A stretch of DNA of 55,699 nucleotides, taken from an uncultured Alphaproteobacteria bacterium. Lineage in GTDB: Bacteria; Pseudomonadota; Alphaproteobacteria; RF32; CAG-239. The notes under the pieces were generated by a model. The model ran no database searches. It was given only the letters and a program-made list of their open reading frames with translations, and was not told the DNA's origin. The stretch spans positions 1 through 55,699 of the forward strand of contig CALXPT010000009.1 of the NCBI GenBank assembly GCA_944390355.1, read 5' to 3'. Below are positions 16,246 through 24,090 of the stretch, piece by piece. Each line of letters starts with the position of its first letter. Positions within the stretch are counted from its first letter, which is position 1. Made by a program: the position numbers and the translations under genes.

Positions 16246-17046
16246 ATGAAAAAAATAGTTATGGGTGATGTATTTTCTGCTTTGCGAGAAGATATGAAAT
16301 TGATTGAGGGTATCAAAGCAAACTCAATCGTGAAAGTTGACGATGATTTGCGTTTGTTGTTTGGAACTTTGGCTCGCGGTTTGTATGCTCATTTGCAATC
16401 TTATCAGCAAATGTGGAAAGTTGATGACATGCTTTCTTGTCTTTCTTTAGAATCGGTTAATTCTTTGTTAATCTCTTGTGAAGGAGACAATAAATGTGTG
16501 GCTGAAATTCAAAAAAATCAGCTCTTGTATCGTGAAATGGGGCGGGTTTTTTGGTTGCGTGAGAAATTTAACAAATTGGTTGCCGATATTCAGGCCAGAA
16601 AAACTATCTTTGAAGATTTGTGGTGGAAGAAGTTTCCTCAAAATTATGAACAGTTTACTCTTCTTCCTTGTGAAGCGGCTTTGAATTTTTTGCATTTGCT
16701 CAGCGTTAGTTCGGTGCGCTTAGGTAAAAAGGCTGATGTTATTTTAACGGTTTTTTGCGATTTTTGGCGCGCGGCTCACAGAGATTTGAGACTTGAAAGA
16801 GCTTTTCTCCGCTTGTTTCGTACAGAGGTGTTTCAAAACGGTCTTTGGTATTGTGCCAATTATGCTCATATCGAAGATAATTTGTTTTGGGTGGCTCAGC
16901 GTGCCTATGAACAATATTTGCTAGGGCGCAGAGAATTGTATGATATTTTGATTGTGTGGCAGGAATATTTTAAGGCCAAGAAACAAGGAATGTTATCAGA
17001 AAATTTGGCGGCTCAAATCAAGTGTGGTTTGATGCCCGATATGTAA
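16246..17046 (+). CDS. Orphan helical protein, function unknown
   Basis: The 266-residue product (MKKIVMGDVFSALREDMKLI) is predicted to be almost wholly alpha-helical and soluble, rich in aromatic residues and leucine (for example FEDLWWKKFPQNYEQF near residue 125). It has no signal peptide, membrane helix or known motif. The phrase KKFPQNYEQF resembles the FP-x-x-M segments of the two genes that follow, so a distant relationship is possible. An in-frame ATG 27 bases upstream exists, but the leader pattern of the neighbouring genes favours 16246. It is the first of six consecutive plus-strand orphan genes. Confidence 0.65.
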   Translation: MKKIVMGDVFSALREDMKLIEGIKANSIVKVDDDLRLLFGTLARGLYAHLQSYQQMWKVDDMLSCLSLESVNSLLISCEGDNKCVAEIQKNQLLYREMGRVFWLREKFNKLVADIQARKTIFEDLWWKKFPQNYEQFTLLPCEAALNFLHLLSVSSVRLGKKADVILTVFCDFWRAAHRDLRLERAFLRLFRTEVFQNGLWYCANYAHIEDNLFWVAQRAYEQYLLGRRELYDILIVWQEYFKAKKQGMLSENLAAQIKCGLMPDM

Positions 17047-17060
17047 GAATTATGCCAAAA

Positions 17061-17090
17061 CAGTCGTTTTCTCTAACGGCTGTTTTTTTT
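17061..17090 (+). terminator. Terminator after 16246 gene
   Basis: CAGTCGTT pairs with AACGGCTG before a T run. Confidence 0.7.
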
Positions 17091-17093
17091 GTT

Positions 17094-17121
17094 TTGACTT
17101 TTGTCTAAAATGTGCTATATT
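17094..17121 (+). promoter_or_regulatory. Promoter of the 17171 gene
   Basis: TTGACT, a 16-base spacer and TATATT, immediately after the preceding terminator. Confidence 0.65.
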
Positions 17122-17170
17122 GCGTTCCGTGTTAATTATTTTTATGTCAAACATATAACTATGAAAAACT

Positions 17171-17764
17171 ATGTTCCAAGAAATTTGCAAAGAGTACAAT
17201 GCTCTTAAAAGTCAGCGAATACGCTATTTTAACAGGCATTTCGAACTGGAAGATGCTACTTTGCGTGCCGAGTTTTTGTGCCGTATTGACTGCCTGAATA
17301 CGCAGTTGGCAGGATTGCAAAATAAGTTCAAGGAAAATTTTCCGGATATGAAACGAATCTTGAGTTATCATATTCCGGCTGTTGAATTATCAGCTCTTTG
17401 GCGAGCTTTGCTTGAAAACTCCGAGCTTTGTGCCGGTATTGAACTCAAAATTATGGACATCATCTCAGAGGTTGGGTATTTGCAAGAGCCTATTAAAGAG
17501 GCGGATGCTGTTTTTGTTGTTCATCTACTTCCGGAAATGACTAAGGTTCTTAAAACACCGGAGATGGTTGCTTTTTGTTTTGAGCAGGTTAACGGTTATC
17601 CAAAGAAAATTTGTGGTTTTGTTCGGTGGCTGCGTTCCGAATCGTTTTCGGGTGAGGTGGTGCAAGACGTGAAAGAGTTTGTTTCTCGTTTGAGCAGCTA
17701 TTATCGTCGACAAGGTGTTCTTACTTTGGCTCAGGTAAAGTTGTTGGAAATTTGCGTTAATTGA
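17171..17764 (+). CDS. Orphan helical protein, paralog group 1 member a
   Basis: The 197-residue all-helical soluble product has no recognised domain. It is a paralog of the next gene (17799): both begin with an F-x-x-EY motif, have a leucine-rich helix ending in a FPDM/FPKKM segment, and contain SELCAGIELKIMDII versus PELCEGIEMNLLDFI near residues 90-105. Spacing to 17799 is only 34 bases with no terminator, so the two are probably one transcript. An ATG at 17161 is out of frame and cannot serve this gene. Confidence 0.65.
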   Translation: MFQEICKEYNALKSQRIRYFNRHFELEDATLRAEFLCRIDCLNTQLAGLQNKFKENFPDMKRILSYHIPAVELSALWRALLENSELCAGIELKIMDIISEVGYLQEPIKEADAVFVVHLLPEMTKVLKTPEMVAFCFEQVNGYPKKICGFVRWLRSESFSGEVVQDVKEFVSRLSSYYRRQGVLTLAQVKLLEICVN

Positions 17765-17798
17765 TTTTTTTGTTTTATTTTATTTTTTATTTATAATT

Positions 17799-18371
17799 AT
17801 GGATATCAAAAATTTTAGAAATGAGTATGCCGAGTTGGTGTGCTCTTACGGTAACCTTAATGACGTTGGCGATGATTTGGGACATTCTCCGCTGAAAAAA
17901 CGCTACAATGCCTTGCTGGATAATACTTCAAGAAAAATGAAGTATATGCAGTTTGCCTTTTTTAGGCAATTTCCCAAGAAAATGGCTGATTTTAAGAAAA
18001 CGGTCGTTTTGCTCGGAGATAGCGAAAGATTTGCTAATGTCGTTCTGCTTATGAAGGAATTTCCCGAGCTTTGCGAAGGAATTGAGATGAACCTGCTGGA
18101 TTTTATCCTCTATTTGTGGAAAAAAGAGAATGAACTTTTTGCGCAAAACGCAGATAAAATTCTGGCTTGTTTTTCAATCAGGCAGGTTTGCTCTTATCTT
18201 TATATCAATTTGGATTTTTATCCGGATATGGGATTGGTAATTGGCGATTTGTGGAAACAAGAAGTTGATGAGAGCTTGAAAAATGAAATTTGTTTGTTGA
18301 TGTGGGTGGTTAGTGCCGAAGTGGAACGGCCAACGCCGCGGCAAGTGGATTTTTTGAAGCTTTTTGAGTAA
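17799..18371 (+). CDS. Orphan helical protein, paralog group 1 member b
   Basis: The 190-residue product is a paralog of the product of 17171, sharing the ELC-x-GIE motif, the FP-x-x-M segment and overall helix layout. No signal peptide or membrane helix is visible. The leader TTTTATTTATAATT directly before the ATG has no Shine-Dalgarno. A perfect terminator follows. Function unknown. The pair may encode interacting helical proteins, which is inference from their adjacency. Confidence 0.65.
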   Translation: MDIKNFRNEYAELVCSYGNLNDVGDDLGHSPLKKRYNALLDNTSRKMKYMQFAFFRQFPKKMADFKKTVVLLGDSERFANVVLLMKEFPELCEGIEMNLLDFILYLWKKENELFAQNADKILACFSIRQVCSYLYINLDFYPDMGLVIGDLWKQEVDESLKNEICLLMWVVSAEVERPTPRQVDFLKLFE

Positions 18372-18388
18372 GTGAAACAAAGTTTTTG

Positions 18389-18419
18389 GAGAGGTCGAAA
18401 TTTTCGACCTCTTTTTTTG
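18389..18419 (+). terminator. Terminator after paralog group 1
   Basis: AGAGGTCGAAA pairs with TTTCGACCTCT and is followed by seven T. Confidence 0.9.
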
Positions 18420-18428
18420 TGAAATTTA

Positions 18429-18456
18429 TTGACAGAAAATATTTTTGCTGTACTCT
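18429..18456 (+). promoter_or_regulatory. Promoter of the 18500 gene
   Basis: TTGACA, a 16-base spacer and TACTCT, then an SD-less AT-rich leader (ATTATAATTTATATATATT). Confidence 0.6.
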
Positions 18457-18499
18457 ACCCACGATATTTTATTTTTATTCATTATAATTTATATATATT

Positions 18500-19273
18500 A
18501 TGAAAGAGCATAGATTAGCCAGTAGTTATGGTAGACATGTCTGTTATGGAAATTCTGCAGTGAGTTTATCCGGCAAGATTGGCAAAGCGATTAAAAAAGA
18601 AAATGAAGTTTTTCTGAAATCACATGAGCTGGTGGCGGATTTTGTGAAAATGTATCTTACGGACTATTGTGTTTTTCACAATGTTCATGACGGAGCGGTT
18701 TTGCAAATTTGCGTTCCGGCCAAAAGAATCCAAGCTTATACCGAAATTTGTGCCGGTAAGGGATGCGCGGGAATCGAAATTTTGGATTGCGCCAAAATGT
18801 CTAAGGTGTTTTTCCATTATGTTTCCAACGATGCCAGACACGTTGAGCCAAAGTATACACGTTGCGCCAAGCGGTTCAGATATGCAGAAACTTATTTGGT
18901 GAAGTGTTCTCCTGAGGGGGAATACGAATTTGAAAAGCTCCTTGGTTTCGATGATTGGCTCGACTCGGATAAAGCGGCGGAGGCATTCAAAGTTTGGAGC
19001 TTGTTGCGCCAAAGAAAACTTTGCGGCAATCTTTTTCGGGCAAAGGTAACTTTGCTTAATCATTACAAAACGGTGATTTTTGCCTTTTGTCAGGAAATTG
19101 ACGAGGGGGACAAATTGCTGGCGTGTGATTTGAGCTTGGGAGCTATCCGTGTTTTGAATATGGCGGATGTTGCTTTTGAGCTGGCGAAAGGTTATGCGAC
19201 TGTGCGAACAGGTTTTGTTTGCTTGCAGGCGGAAAATACGGTAGCAGGGCATTATCTCTACCAACGTATTTGA
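18500..19273 (+). CDS. Orphan protein, paralog group 2 member a
   Basis: The 257-residue soluble product is of mixed alpha/beta type. It is related to the next two genes. All three have an N-terminal basic helix, a middle segment with a Y-L-V or F-F-V strand (AETYLVKCSPEGEYEFEKLL here) followed by a W-L or similar turn, then a helix and a C-terminal beta region. Cysteines are frequent, but no signal peptide is present. No enzyme motif is recognised. Each member has its own promoter and terminator, so the three are independently expressed. Confidence 0.6.
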   Translation: MKEHRLASSYGRHVCYGNSAVSLSGKIGKAIKKENEVFLKSHELVADFVKMYLTDYCVFHNVHDGAVLQICVPAKRIQAYTEICAGKGCAGIEILDCAKMSKVFFHYVSNDARHVEPKYTRCAKRFRYAETYLVKCSPEGEYEFEKLLGFDDWLDSDKAAEAFKVWSLLRQRKLCGNLFRAKVTLLNHYKTVIFAFCQEIDEGDKLLACDLSLGAIRVLNMADVAFELAKGYATVRTGFVCLQAENTVAGHYLYQRI

Positions 19274-19292
19274 CAATTAAAAATTATGTTTT

Positions 19293-19324
19293 GAAGGCTG
19301 GGCAGTTTGCTCGGCCTTTTTGTT
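19293..19324 (+). terminator. Terminator after 18500 gene
   Basis: AGGC-GGGC pairs with GCTC-GCCT around an AGTTT loop, then a T run. Confidence 0.6.
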
Positions 19325-19334
19325 TTTTTTGTTG

Positions 19335-19363
19335 TTGACAAAATTTTGGCTATATGGTATATT
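19335..19363 (+). promoter_or_regulatory. Promoter of the 19395 gene
   Basis: TTGACA, a 17-base spacer and TATATT, then an AT-rich leader without a Shine-Dalgarno. Confidence 0.7.
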
Positions 19364-19394
19364 CCTGATTCGTAAAATTATAATTTATTATATT

Positions 19395-20102
19395 ATGGAT
19401 AACAGTATTGTGACAGCCAATCTGCATTATTCGACAGATTTGGGATGTGGAAAAAAAGCAAACAGGTATGCGTATGCAAACTTGTCGCAAAAGGTTGCGA
19501 AGTTTGTGAAGTCAAAAGATTTTCAACGTTTCTGCGAAGTGCAGGGGGTTGAGAGTTCAACCATCTTGCGAATTTGTTGTGGCAAGGATTGTCCGGTGTA
19601 TGAGCTGGATAATTTTGATGCCTACCTCGAGGGGTATCGCATTACCCAAGAGGGCGGAGAGAAGTACTATCAGGCAAAGACGGTGAAATTTATTAATAAG
19701 CCGGCTTTGAAAGAGCGCATTGTTACGCATAGTGATGTGTTCTTCGTGTGGAAGCAGGACGGCTTGTGGCGGGCTGAAATGCTGCTTGCCAATGAAGCTC
19801 AGCTTGATAGGGGGCGTGTTTGGGTTGGATTTAAAATCTTGGCCGAAATGCGTGGTTATCAAGTCAGCAAGCTTGCTTTAGCTGCATCGGGCGAAAGACT
19901 CTATTGGGTGGGCTCGGTGTTCGACAAGGAAGGCAATGCAAGGGAATTGCTGACTTCACTCGATGCGGCAGATGTTAAGGATTTGCCGAAAGGCGAGGTG
20001 TCTTTCGTGCCGGTGAATCTAGACGAGAACCGCATTTTGCGCACAAAGTTTAATCACTTCCGCAATATCGGCGGTGGAAAGCTGGAGCGCATTAAGAGCT
20101 GA
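19395..20102 (+). CDS. Orphan protein, paralog group 2 member b
   Basis: The 235-residue product shares with its neighbours the segment SDVFFVWKQDGLWRAEMLLA (compare SDTYLVSQDALGRFRLELLL in 20294). It begins MDNSIVTANLHYSTDL after an SD-less leader. It is soluble and basic, with no signal peptide. Its G+C content looks higher than that of neighbouring orphans, as does that of 20294. Function unknown. Confidence 0.6.
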   Translation: MDNSIVTANLHYSTDLGCGKKANRYAYANLSQKVAKFVKSKDFQRFCEVQGVESSTILRICCGKDCPVYELDNFDAYLEGYRITQEGGEKYYQAKTVKFINKPALKERIVTHSDVFFVWKQDGLWRAEMLLANEAQLDRGRVWVGFKILAEMRGYQVSKLALAASGERLYWVGSVFDKEGNARELLTSLDAADVKDLPKGEVSFVPVNLDENRILRTKFNHFRNIGGGKLERIKS

Positions 20103-20123
20103 AAAAAATTATTCTTAATTGGA

Positions 20124-20150
20124 AAAGGTGTCTTTGGACACCTTTTTTTT
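20124..20150 (+). terminator. Terminator after 19395 gene
   Basis: AAAGGTGTC-TTT-GGACACCTTT followed by T residues. Confidence 0.85.
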
Positions 20151-20224
20151 GTACTTAAAAATTCTATAGGTAGGGCGAAAAAAATGTTTGTGTGTGAGTG
20201 GTATTTTTTTTGTTAAAAAAATGT

Positions 20225-20252
20225 TTGACAAAAATGTACAAATGTGTTACTT
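20225..20252 (+). promoter_or_regulatory. Promoter of the 20294 gene
   Basis: TTGACA, a 16-base spacer and TTACTT, then a leader with TATTATTAACTTAAAATTAT before the ATG. Confidence 0.55.
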
Positions 20253-20293
20253 TGCTTGGCGATAAAGCTATTATTAACTTAAAATTATATTGT

Positions 20294-21136
20294 ATGGAGA
20301 ATTTTTATTCAAAAAACGGCACGTATCGTTCACTGGCAGTTGAAGAAATCGGTGGCCGTTCATCAAGAGCAAGTTATTTCAGAGTGGAAAAAGAGCCTTA
20401 TTCGAAAAAAATAGAACGTTTTCTAAATGATTACACGCAGGTAAATTATGTCTGCGCGGAAAACGGTATTAGAAATGGTGATACTGTCCAGTTGCAACGC
20501 CCGTCTCAGATTGGTGTGTATGCGCTTGAGGTGGGTGTTAAAGGTAACGGTGAACGCCAGTATCTGCAAGATGTTATTCTTGTAGCTGGAAACACCAAGG
20601 GATTGCACCATTATGTGGCCAATCTTGACCAGAGCAAAAACTCCGGACGGTACCAAAACTTGGCGGTGCGCGTCAAAGAATCCGATACCTATTTGGTGTC
20701 GCAAGATGCGCTTGGTCGGTTCAGATTAGAGTTACTCTTGAAAAACCAAGATTGGCTCAAAGAATACCGGTCTAAAAAGGCTTTTGACAATCTGCGGGAA
20801 AAATTGTTTGGGCGACCCGTTTCGGGGCTTCGCGTGCTGGCTACCGCCAATAAGTTTCTGACAGAGGTTGGAGATTTGGAACTCAAAAATGTACAGCTTC
20901 TATTGGGAGGCGGACGTTCTCTGGAACTGAAAATTGCCCGAATCCAGAAGCTGACTTTCAGGAATAATACCGTGAAGTACATCGTCTTATCCCTTAACTC
21001 CGGAAAATTCTGGGTGCTGGATGAAGAAAATGTCATTATTCGGGAGGATATGTCCGAAAGAATGACCGTGATGACAAACTTTGTTTATCTCAAGCGGACA
21101 TCTACTTCCACAGCGGATTTTGCCATTACCGTTTAA
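20294..21136 (+). CDS. Orphan protein, paralog group 2 member c
   Basis: The 280-residue product is the longest of the trio. It shares the central SDTYLVSQDALGRFRLELLL segment and the following basic helix with 19395 and 18500. The start ATGGAGAATTTTTATTC at 20294 is preceded by the same AT-rich leader as other orphan genes; upstream in-frame starts would place coding sequence across the promoter. No domain is recognised. The C-terminal half is beta-rich (VLSLNSGKFWVLDEENVII). It ends the orphan array directly before pal. Confidence 0.6.
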   Translation: MENFYSKNGTYRSLAVEEIGGRSSRASYFRVEKEPYSKKIERFLNDYTQVNYVCAENGIRNGDTVQLQRPSQIGVYALEVGVKGNGERQYLQDVILVAGNTKGLHHYVANLDQSKNSGRYQNLAVRVKESDTYLVSQDALGRFRLELLLKNQDWLKEYRSKKAFDNLREKLFGRPVSGLRVLATANKFLTEVGDLELKNVQLLLGGGRSLELKIARIQKLTFRNNTVKYIVLSLNSGKFWVLDEENVIIREDMSERMTVMTNFVYLKRTSTSTADFAITV

Positions 21137-21152
21137 TTATTAATTTCTATTC

Positions 21153-21182
21153 AGAGAGAGTGCCAACGCACTCTCTTTTTTG
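21153..21182 (+). terminator. Terminator after 20294 gene
   Basis: AGAGAGTGC-CAAC-GCACTCTCT followed by a T run. Confidence 0.9.
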
Positions 21183-21307
21183 TCGGGACAAAAAAATTGA
21201 GGTCTATTAGCTTTTTATGGTTGAAAATTATTTTTTTGTTGCTAAGTTAGATGTTGTATTAGTTGTTTAACAATTAAAAAATTTTTAAACCATATGGAGA
21301 AAATATT

Positions 21308-21772
21308 ATGAAAAAACTTTTAAGTTTGTTCTGCGCTTTCGCTTTCTTGGCCGGCTGCTCTGCCTTTGATTCTAACGGCGGTTTGTTCAGCGGTGCTGAA
21401 TGCGAATCTATGGAAGCTCGCGATTTTGCCGCTTCTGCCGAAGACAGAGTATTCTTTGCTTTCGATAGCTCTGCTTTGTCTAACAATGCTATCGAAGTTT
21501 TGCAGACTCAAGTTGAATGGTTGGAAAGCCATGAAAATGTTGATGTCATCGTTCAAGGTTACTGCGATGAAAGAGGTACCAGAGAGTACAACTTAGCTTT
21601 GGGTGAACGTCGTGCTAATGCCGTTAAACAATATCTTGTTTCTCAGGGTATTGCCGCTGACAGAATCTCTACTATCTCTTATGGCAAAGAAAGACCGGCC
21701 GTTTTGGGCAACAACGAAACCGCTTGGGCTCAAAATCGTCGCGCCGTTACCGTGGTTAAAGCCGCTGAGTAA
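21308..21772 (+). CDS. pal: Peptidoglycan-associated lipoprotein Pal
   Basis: The 154-residue outer-membrane lipoprotein of the Tol-Pal envelope constriction system has a signal peptide ending FLAGC (Cys17). Its OmpA-like peptidoglycan-binding domain carries FAFDSS near residue 56, VQGYCDERGTREYNLALGERRA around residues 80-103, and a final QNRRAVTVV. All the expected diaminopimelate-contact residues (D and R in the CDERG and NRR regions) are visible. GGAG lies upstream of the ATG. The usual upstream partners tolQRAB are not next to it; orphan genes occupy that side. cpoB follows, as in other Alphaproteobacteria. Confidence 0.96.
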   Translation: MKKLLSLFCAFAFLAGCSAFDSNGGLFSGAECESMEARDFAASAEDRVFFAFDSSALSNNAIEVLQTQVEWLESHENVDVIVQGYCDERGTREYNLALGERRANAVKQYLVSQGIAADRISTISYGKERPAVLGNNETAWAQNRRAVTVVKAAE

Positions 21773-21795
21773 TTTTGGCACTGTGCTGATTAACA

Positions 21796-21828
21796 AAAAC
21801 GCTCTCTTATTTGAGGGTGTTTTTTTGT
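21796..21828 (+). terminator. Terminator after pal
   Basis: AAAACGCTCTC pairs with GAGGGTGTTTT, with two wobble pairs, then a T run. It suggests that pal can be expressed apart from cpoB. Confidence 0.65.
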
Positions 21829-22030
21829 TGTGGTGATGTTGATATTTGTTCAATGGAGAAAACAGCGAATCGGTGAGCGCGTTTTTATTCAATGGTGGTT
21901 GGGTGATTTTTAGGGACAATTTTGCTCTTTTATTCAAGTGTGTGTAAATATTTCTTGTTATTGATGCAAATATGGGCTACCCTCTGGTAAACAGATTTAT
22001 CTAACCATGTGTTTTTTTTATGAGGATAAG

Positions 22031-22921
22031 ATGAGAAATTGGAAAATTTCAACTGCCGCTTTGGCTCTTTGGGTTTGTTGCGCGCCGGCGTTTGCTCAAT
22101 CAACAGCGGCTCTCAGTCAGGAAATTGAGGAACTGAGAGAAGATTTGCGCGTTTTGCAACGGCAAATGTACCGCGGGCAAGTCAGTAATGACCCCGGAGA
22201 GTATTCCGGTACTGTACAACAGCGTTTGAGCCAACTGGAAGAAACTGTGCGCAAAGTTTCGGGGCGGATGGATGAAATTGATTATAAATTTAAGCAAATT
22301 GATGAGCGTTTTAATGTCCTTAATAAGGATATCGATGTTCGCTTTAAAATGCTTGAGGGAAAACCTATCAGTGGCGGTTTGGGCGTTGAAAATAAAGCGC
22401 AAAAGTTTGATGCCCCGGTGGCTTCGAATCCGGCTAAATTCGTTGCCGGAGAACAAGTCCAAGGTGAAGAGCTGGCTCCTTTGGATATGCCTAAAAAAGC
22501 CGAGCCTGCTCCTAAACCCAAAGCAGCTGCTCCTCAAGATGTTAATAGTATCTATAAACGTGCTTTGGATGCTTATTATGCTAAAAAATATGCAGAGGCG
22601 GAACTTGGGTTTAACCAGATTTTGAGTAAGTATCCGAAAGATAAGCTTGCCAGCAATGCACAATATTGGTTGGGCGAAATTTCTTATAACTTCGGCGATT
22701 ATAAAAAAGCGGCCGTGGCGTTTGGTAAGGGGTATAAAAATTATAAAAGCGGCAATAAAGGTGCCGATAGTTTGTATAAACTCGGTGTCTCCATGCAACA
22801 GTTAGGAAAAAATGCCGAGGCTTGTGCCGCTTATAAGTCTTTGCCGACAGAATTCCCAAAGGCGGATAAAGAACTTCTTGCTAAGTCTAAAAAAGCTTTA
22901 ACTACACTTAAGTGCAAGTAA
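22031..22921 (+). CDS. cpoB: Cell division coordinator CpoB (YbgF)
   Basis: The 296-residue periplasmic Tol-Pal partner has a signal peptide (MRNWKISTAALALWVCCAPAFAQ), an N-terminal trimerising coiled coil (residues about 28-110, EIEELREDLRVLQRQM and KVSGRMDEIDYKFKQI), a proline/alanine linker and three C-terminal TPR units (NSIYKRALDAYYAKKYAEAE onward). The start at 22031 is preceded by AGGATAAG; an ATG at 22007 would spoil the signal peptide. Position after pal and before tilS is the common alphaproteobacterial order. Confidence 0.93.
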   Translation: MRNWKISTAALALWVCCAPAFAQSTAALSQEIEELREDLRVLQRQMYRGQVSNDPGEYSGTVQQRLSQLEETVRKVSGRMDEIDYKFKQIDERFNVLNKDIDVRFKMLEGKPISGGLGVENKAQKFDAPVASNPAKFVAGEQVQGEELAPLDMPKKAEPAPKPKAAAPQDVNSIYKRALDAYYAKKYAEAELGFNQILSKYPKDKLASNAQYWLGEISYNFGDYKKAAVAFGKGYKNYKSGNKGADSLYKLGVSMQQLGKNAEACAAYKSLPTEFPKADKELLAKSKKALTTLKCK

Positions 22922-22949
22922 TTTGCCGTGTGGGTGATTTGGGCGCGTT

Positions 22950-24032
22950 ATGGAGGCTTTTTTTGAAAAATATCAGGTGGCGGCAGATAAAATTGCCGTC
23001 GGGGTGTCCGGCGGGGCTGATTCACTCGCACTGGCGTTGCGTCTTAATGACTGGGCAAAGAAAAACGGCAAGAAAGTTGTAGCTTTAAGTGTTGACCATG
23101 GTTTGCGTCCCGAATCTCGTTCGGAAGTCGAATATGTGGCCGAGCTTATGGCTAAGTTCGGTATCGAACATCATATCTTGACATGGTTGGGTGAAAAGCC
23201 TCAAAAGGGAATCGAAGAAGCGGCAAGACGTGCACGTTATGATTTGGTGCTGGGATGGTGCCGCGAAAACGGTGTTTCTTGTTATGCGACCGGACATCAC
23301 ATGCGCGACCAAGCAGAGACTTTTTTGCTCAGGCTTATTCGCGGGAGCGGCGTGTATGGCCTAAGCGGAATGCTGCCGGTTTCTTCCATGCAAGGCGTTA
23401 CGATTATTCGGCCGCAGCTTGATGATAATCCCGAAGATTTACGAGCCTATTTAACCGAATGTGCCGTTTGCTGGGTGGAAGATCCTTCAAACCGATGTGA
23501 TGATTTTTTGCGGGTGAAAATCCGCAAGTTCTTGCCTACTTTGGAACAGGCTTTGGGGCTTGACGGCAAGCGTTTGGCTTCAACTTGTGCTACTCTTGCT
23601 AATACCAGAAATTTTATCGAATCCGAAATTGGTGATATTATGTTTCGGTATGTGCAAAATTATGATGATGTCGGCATGAAAATTCTTTGTTCTCAGTTTA
23701 AGTCTTTACATAAAGAACTTCAATTTCGGTTGCTGTCGGCCATGATAAAGATTGTCGGAGAGCAGGCTTATGCTCCCGAATCAGAGGAGATTTCGCGTGT
23801 GTGTCAGACTCTGAATTCTGAAAATTATCAGGGGCGTACGCTTGGCGGATGTGAAATCTTTGTGGCTCAGCAAAGTATTTGGGTGGTTAAAGAAGCTAAA
23901 AATCCCACTGTCTTGTCTAAATCAGCATGGGATGAGTTTGTTTTATATCATCGACAATATCGCCGTTTGGAACTGCCTTATAAATTGCGTGTGGCGATTG
24001 TTGAAAAGTGTATGAATCAAAATCGCTCTTGA
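22950..24032 (+). CDS. tilS: tRNA(Ile)-lysidine synthase TilS
   Basis: The enzyme converts the wobble C34 of the AUA-reading tRNA(Ile) to lysidine using ATP and lysine. The 360-residue product has the PP-loop motif VGVSGGADSLALAL (SGGADS at residues 20-25), followed by ALSVDHGLRPES and ATGHHMRDQAETFLLRLIRGSG, all typical of TilS. The C-terminal half is short and diverged, so any C-terminal tRNA-binding domain is reduced. It lies 28 bases after cpoB and 58 before ftsH, so the three genes may be cotranscribed. No strong Shine-Dalgarno is seen before the ATG. Confidence 0.95.
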   Translation: MEAFFEKYQVAADKIAVGVSGGADSLALALRLNDWAKKNGKKVVALSVDHGLRPESRSEVEYVAELMAKFGIEHHILTWLGEKPQKGIEEAARRARYDLVLGWCRENGVSCYATGHHMRDQAETFLLRLIRGSGVYGLSGMLPVSSMQGVTIIRPQLDDNPEDLRAYLTECAVCWVEDPSNRCDDFLRVKIRKFLPTLEQALGLDGKRLASTCATLANTRNFIESEIGDIMFRYVQNYDDVGMKILCSQFKSLHKELQFRLLSAMIKIVGEQAYAPESEEISRVCQTLNSENYQGRTLGGCEIFVAQQSIWVVKEAKNPTVLSKSAWDEFVLYHRQYRRLELPYKLRVAIVEKCMNQNRS

Positions 24033-24090
24033 GTTTTGCTCCAATTCGCCCTATATATATTTTTGGTTATTAAAGTGATAAGGATGTAAG

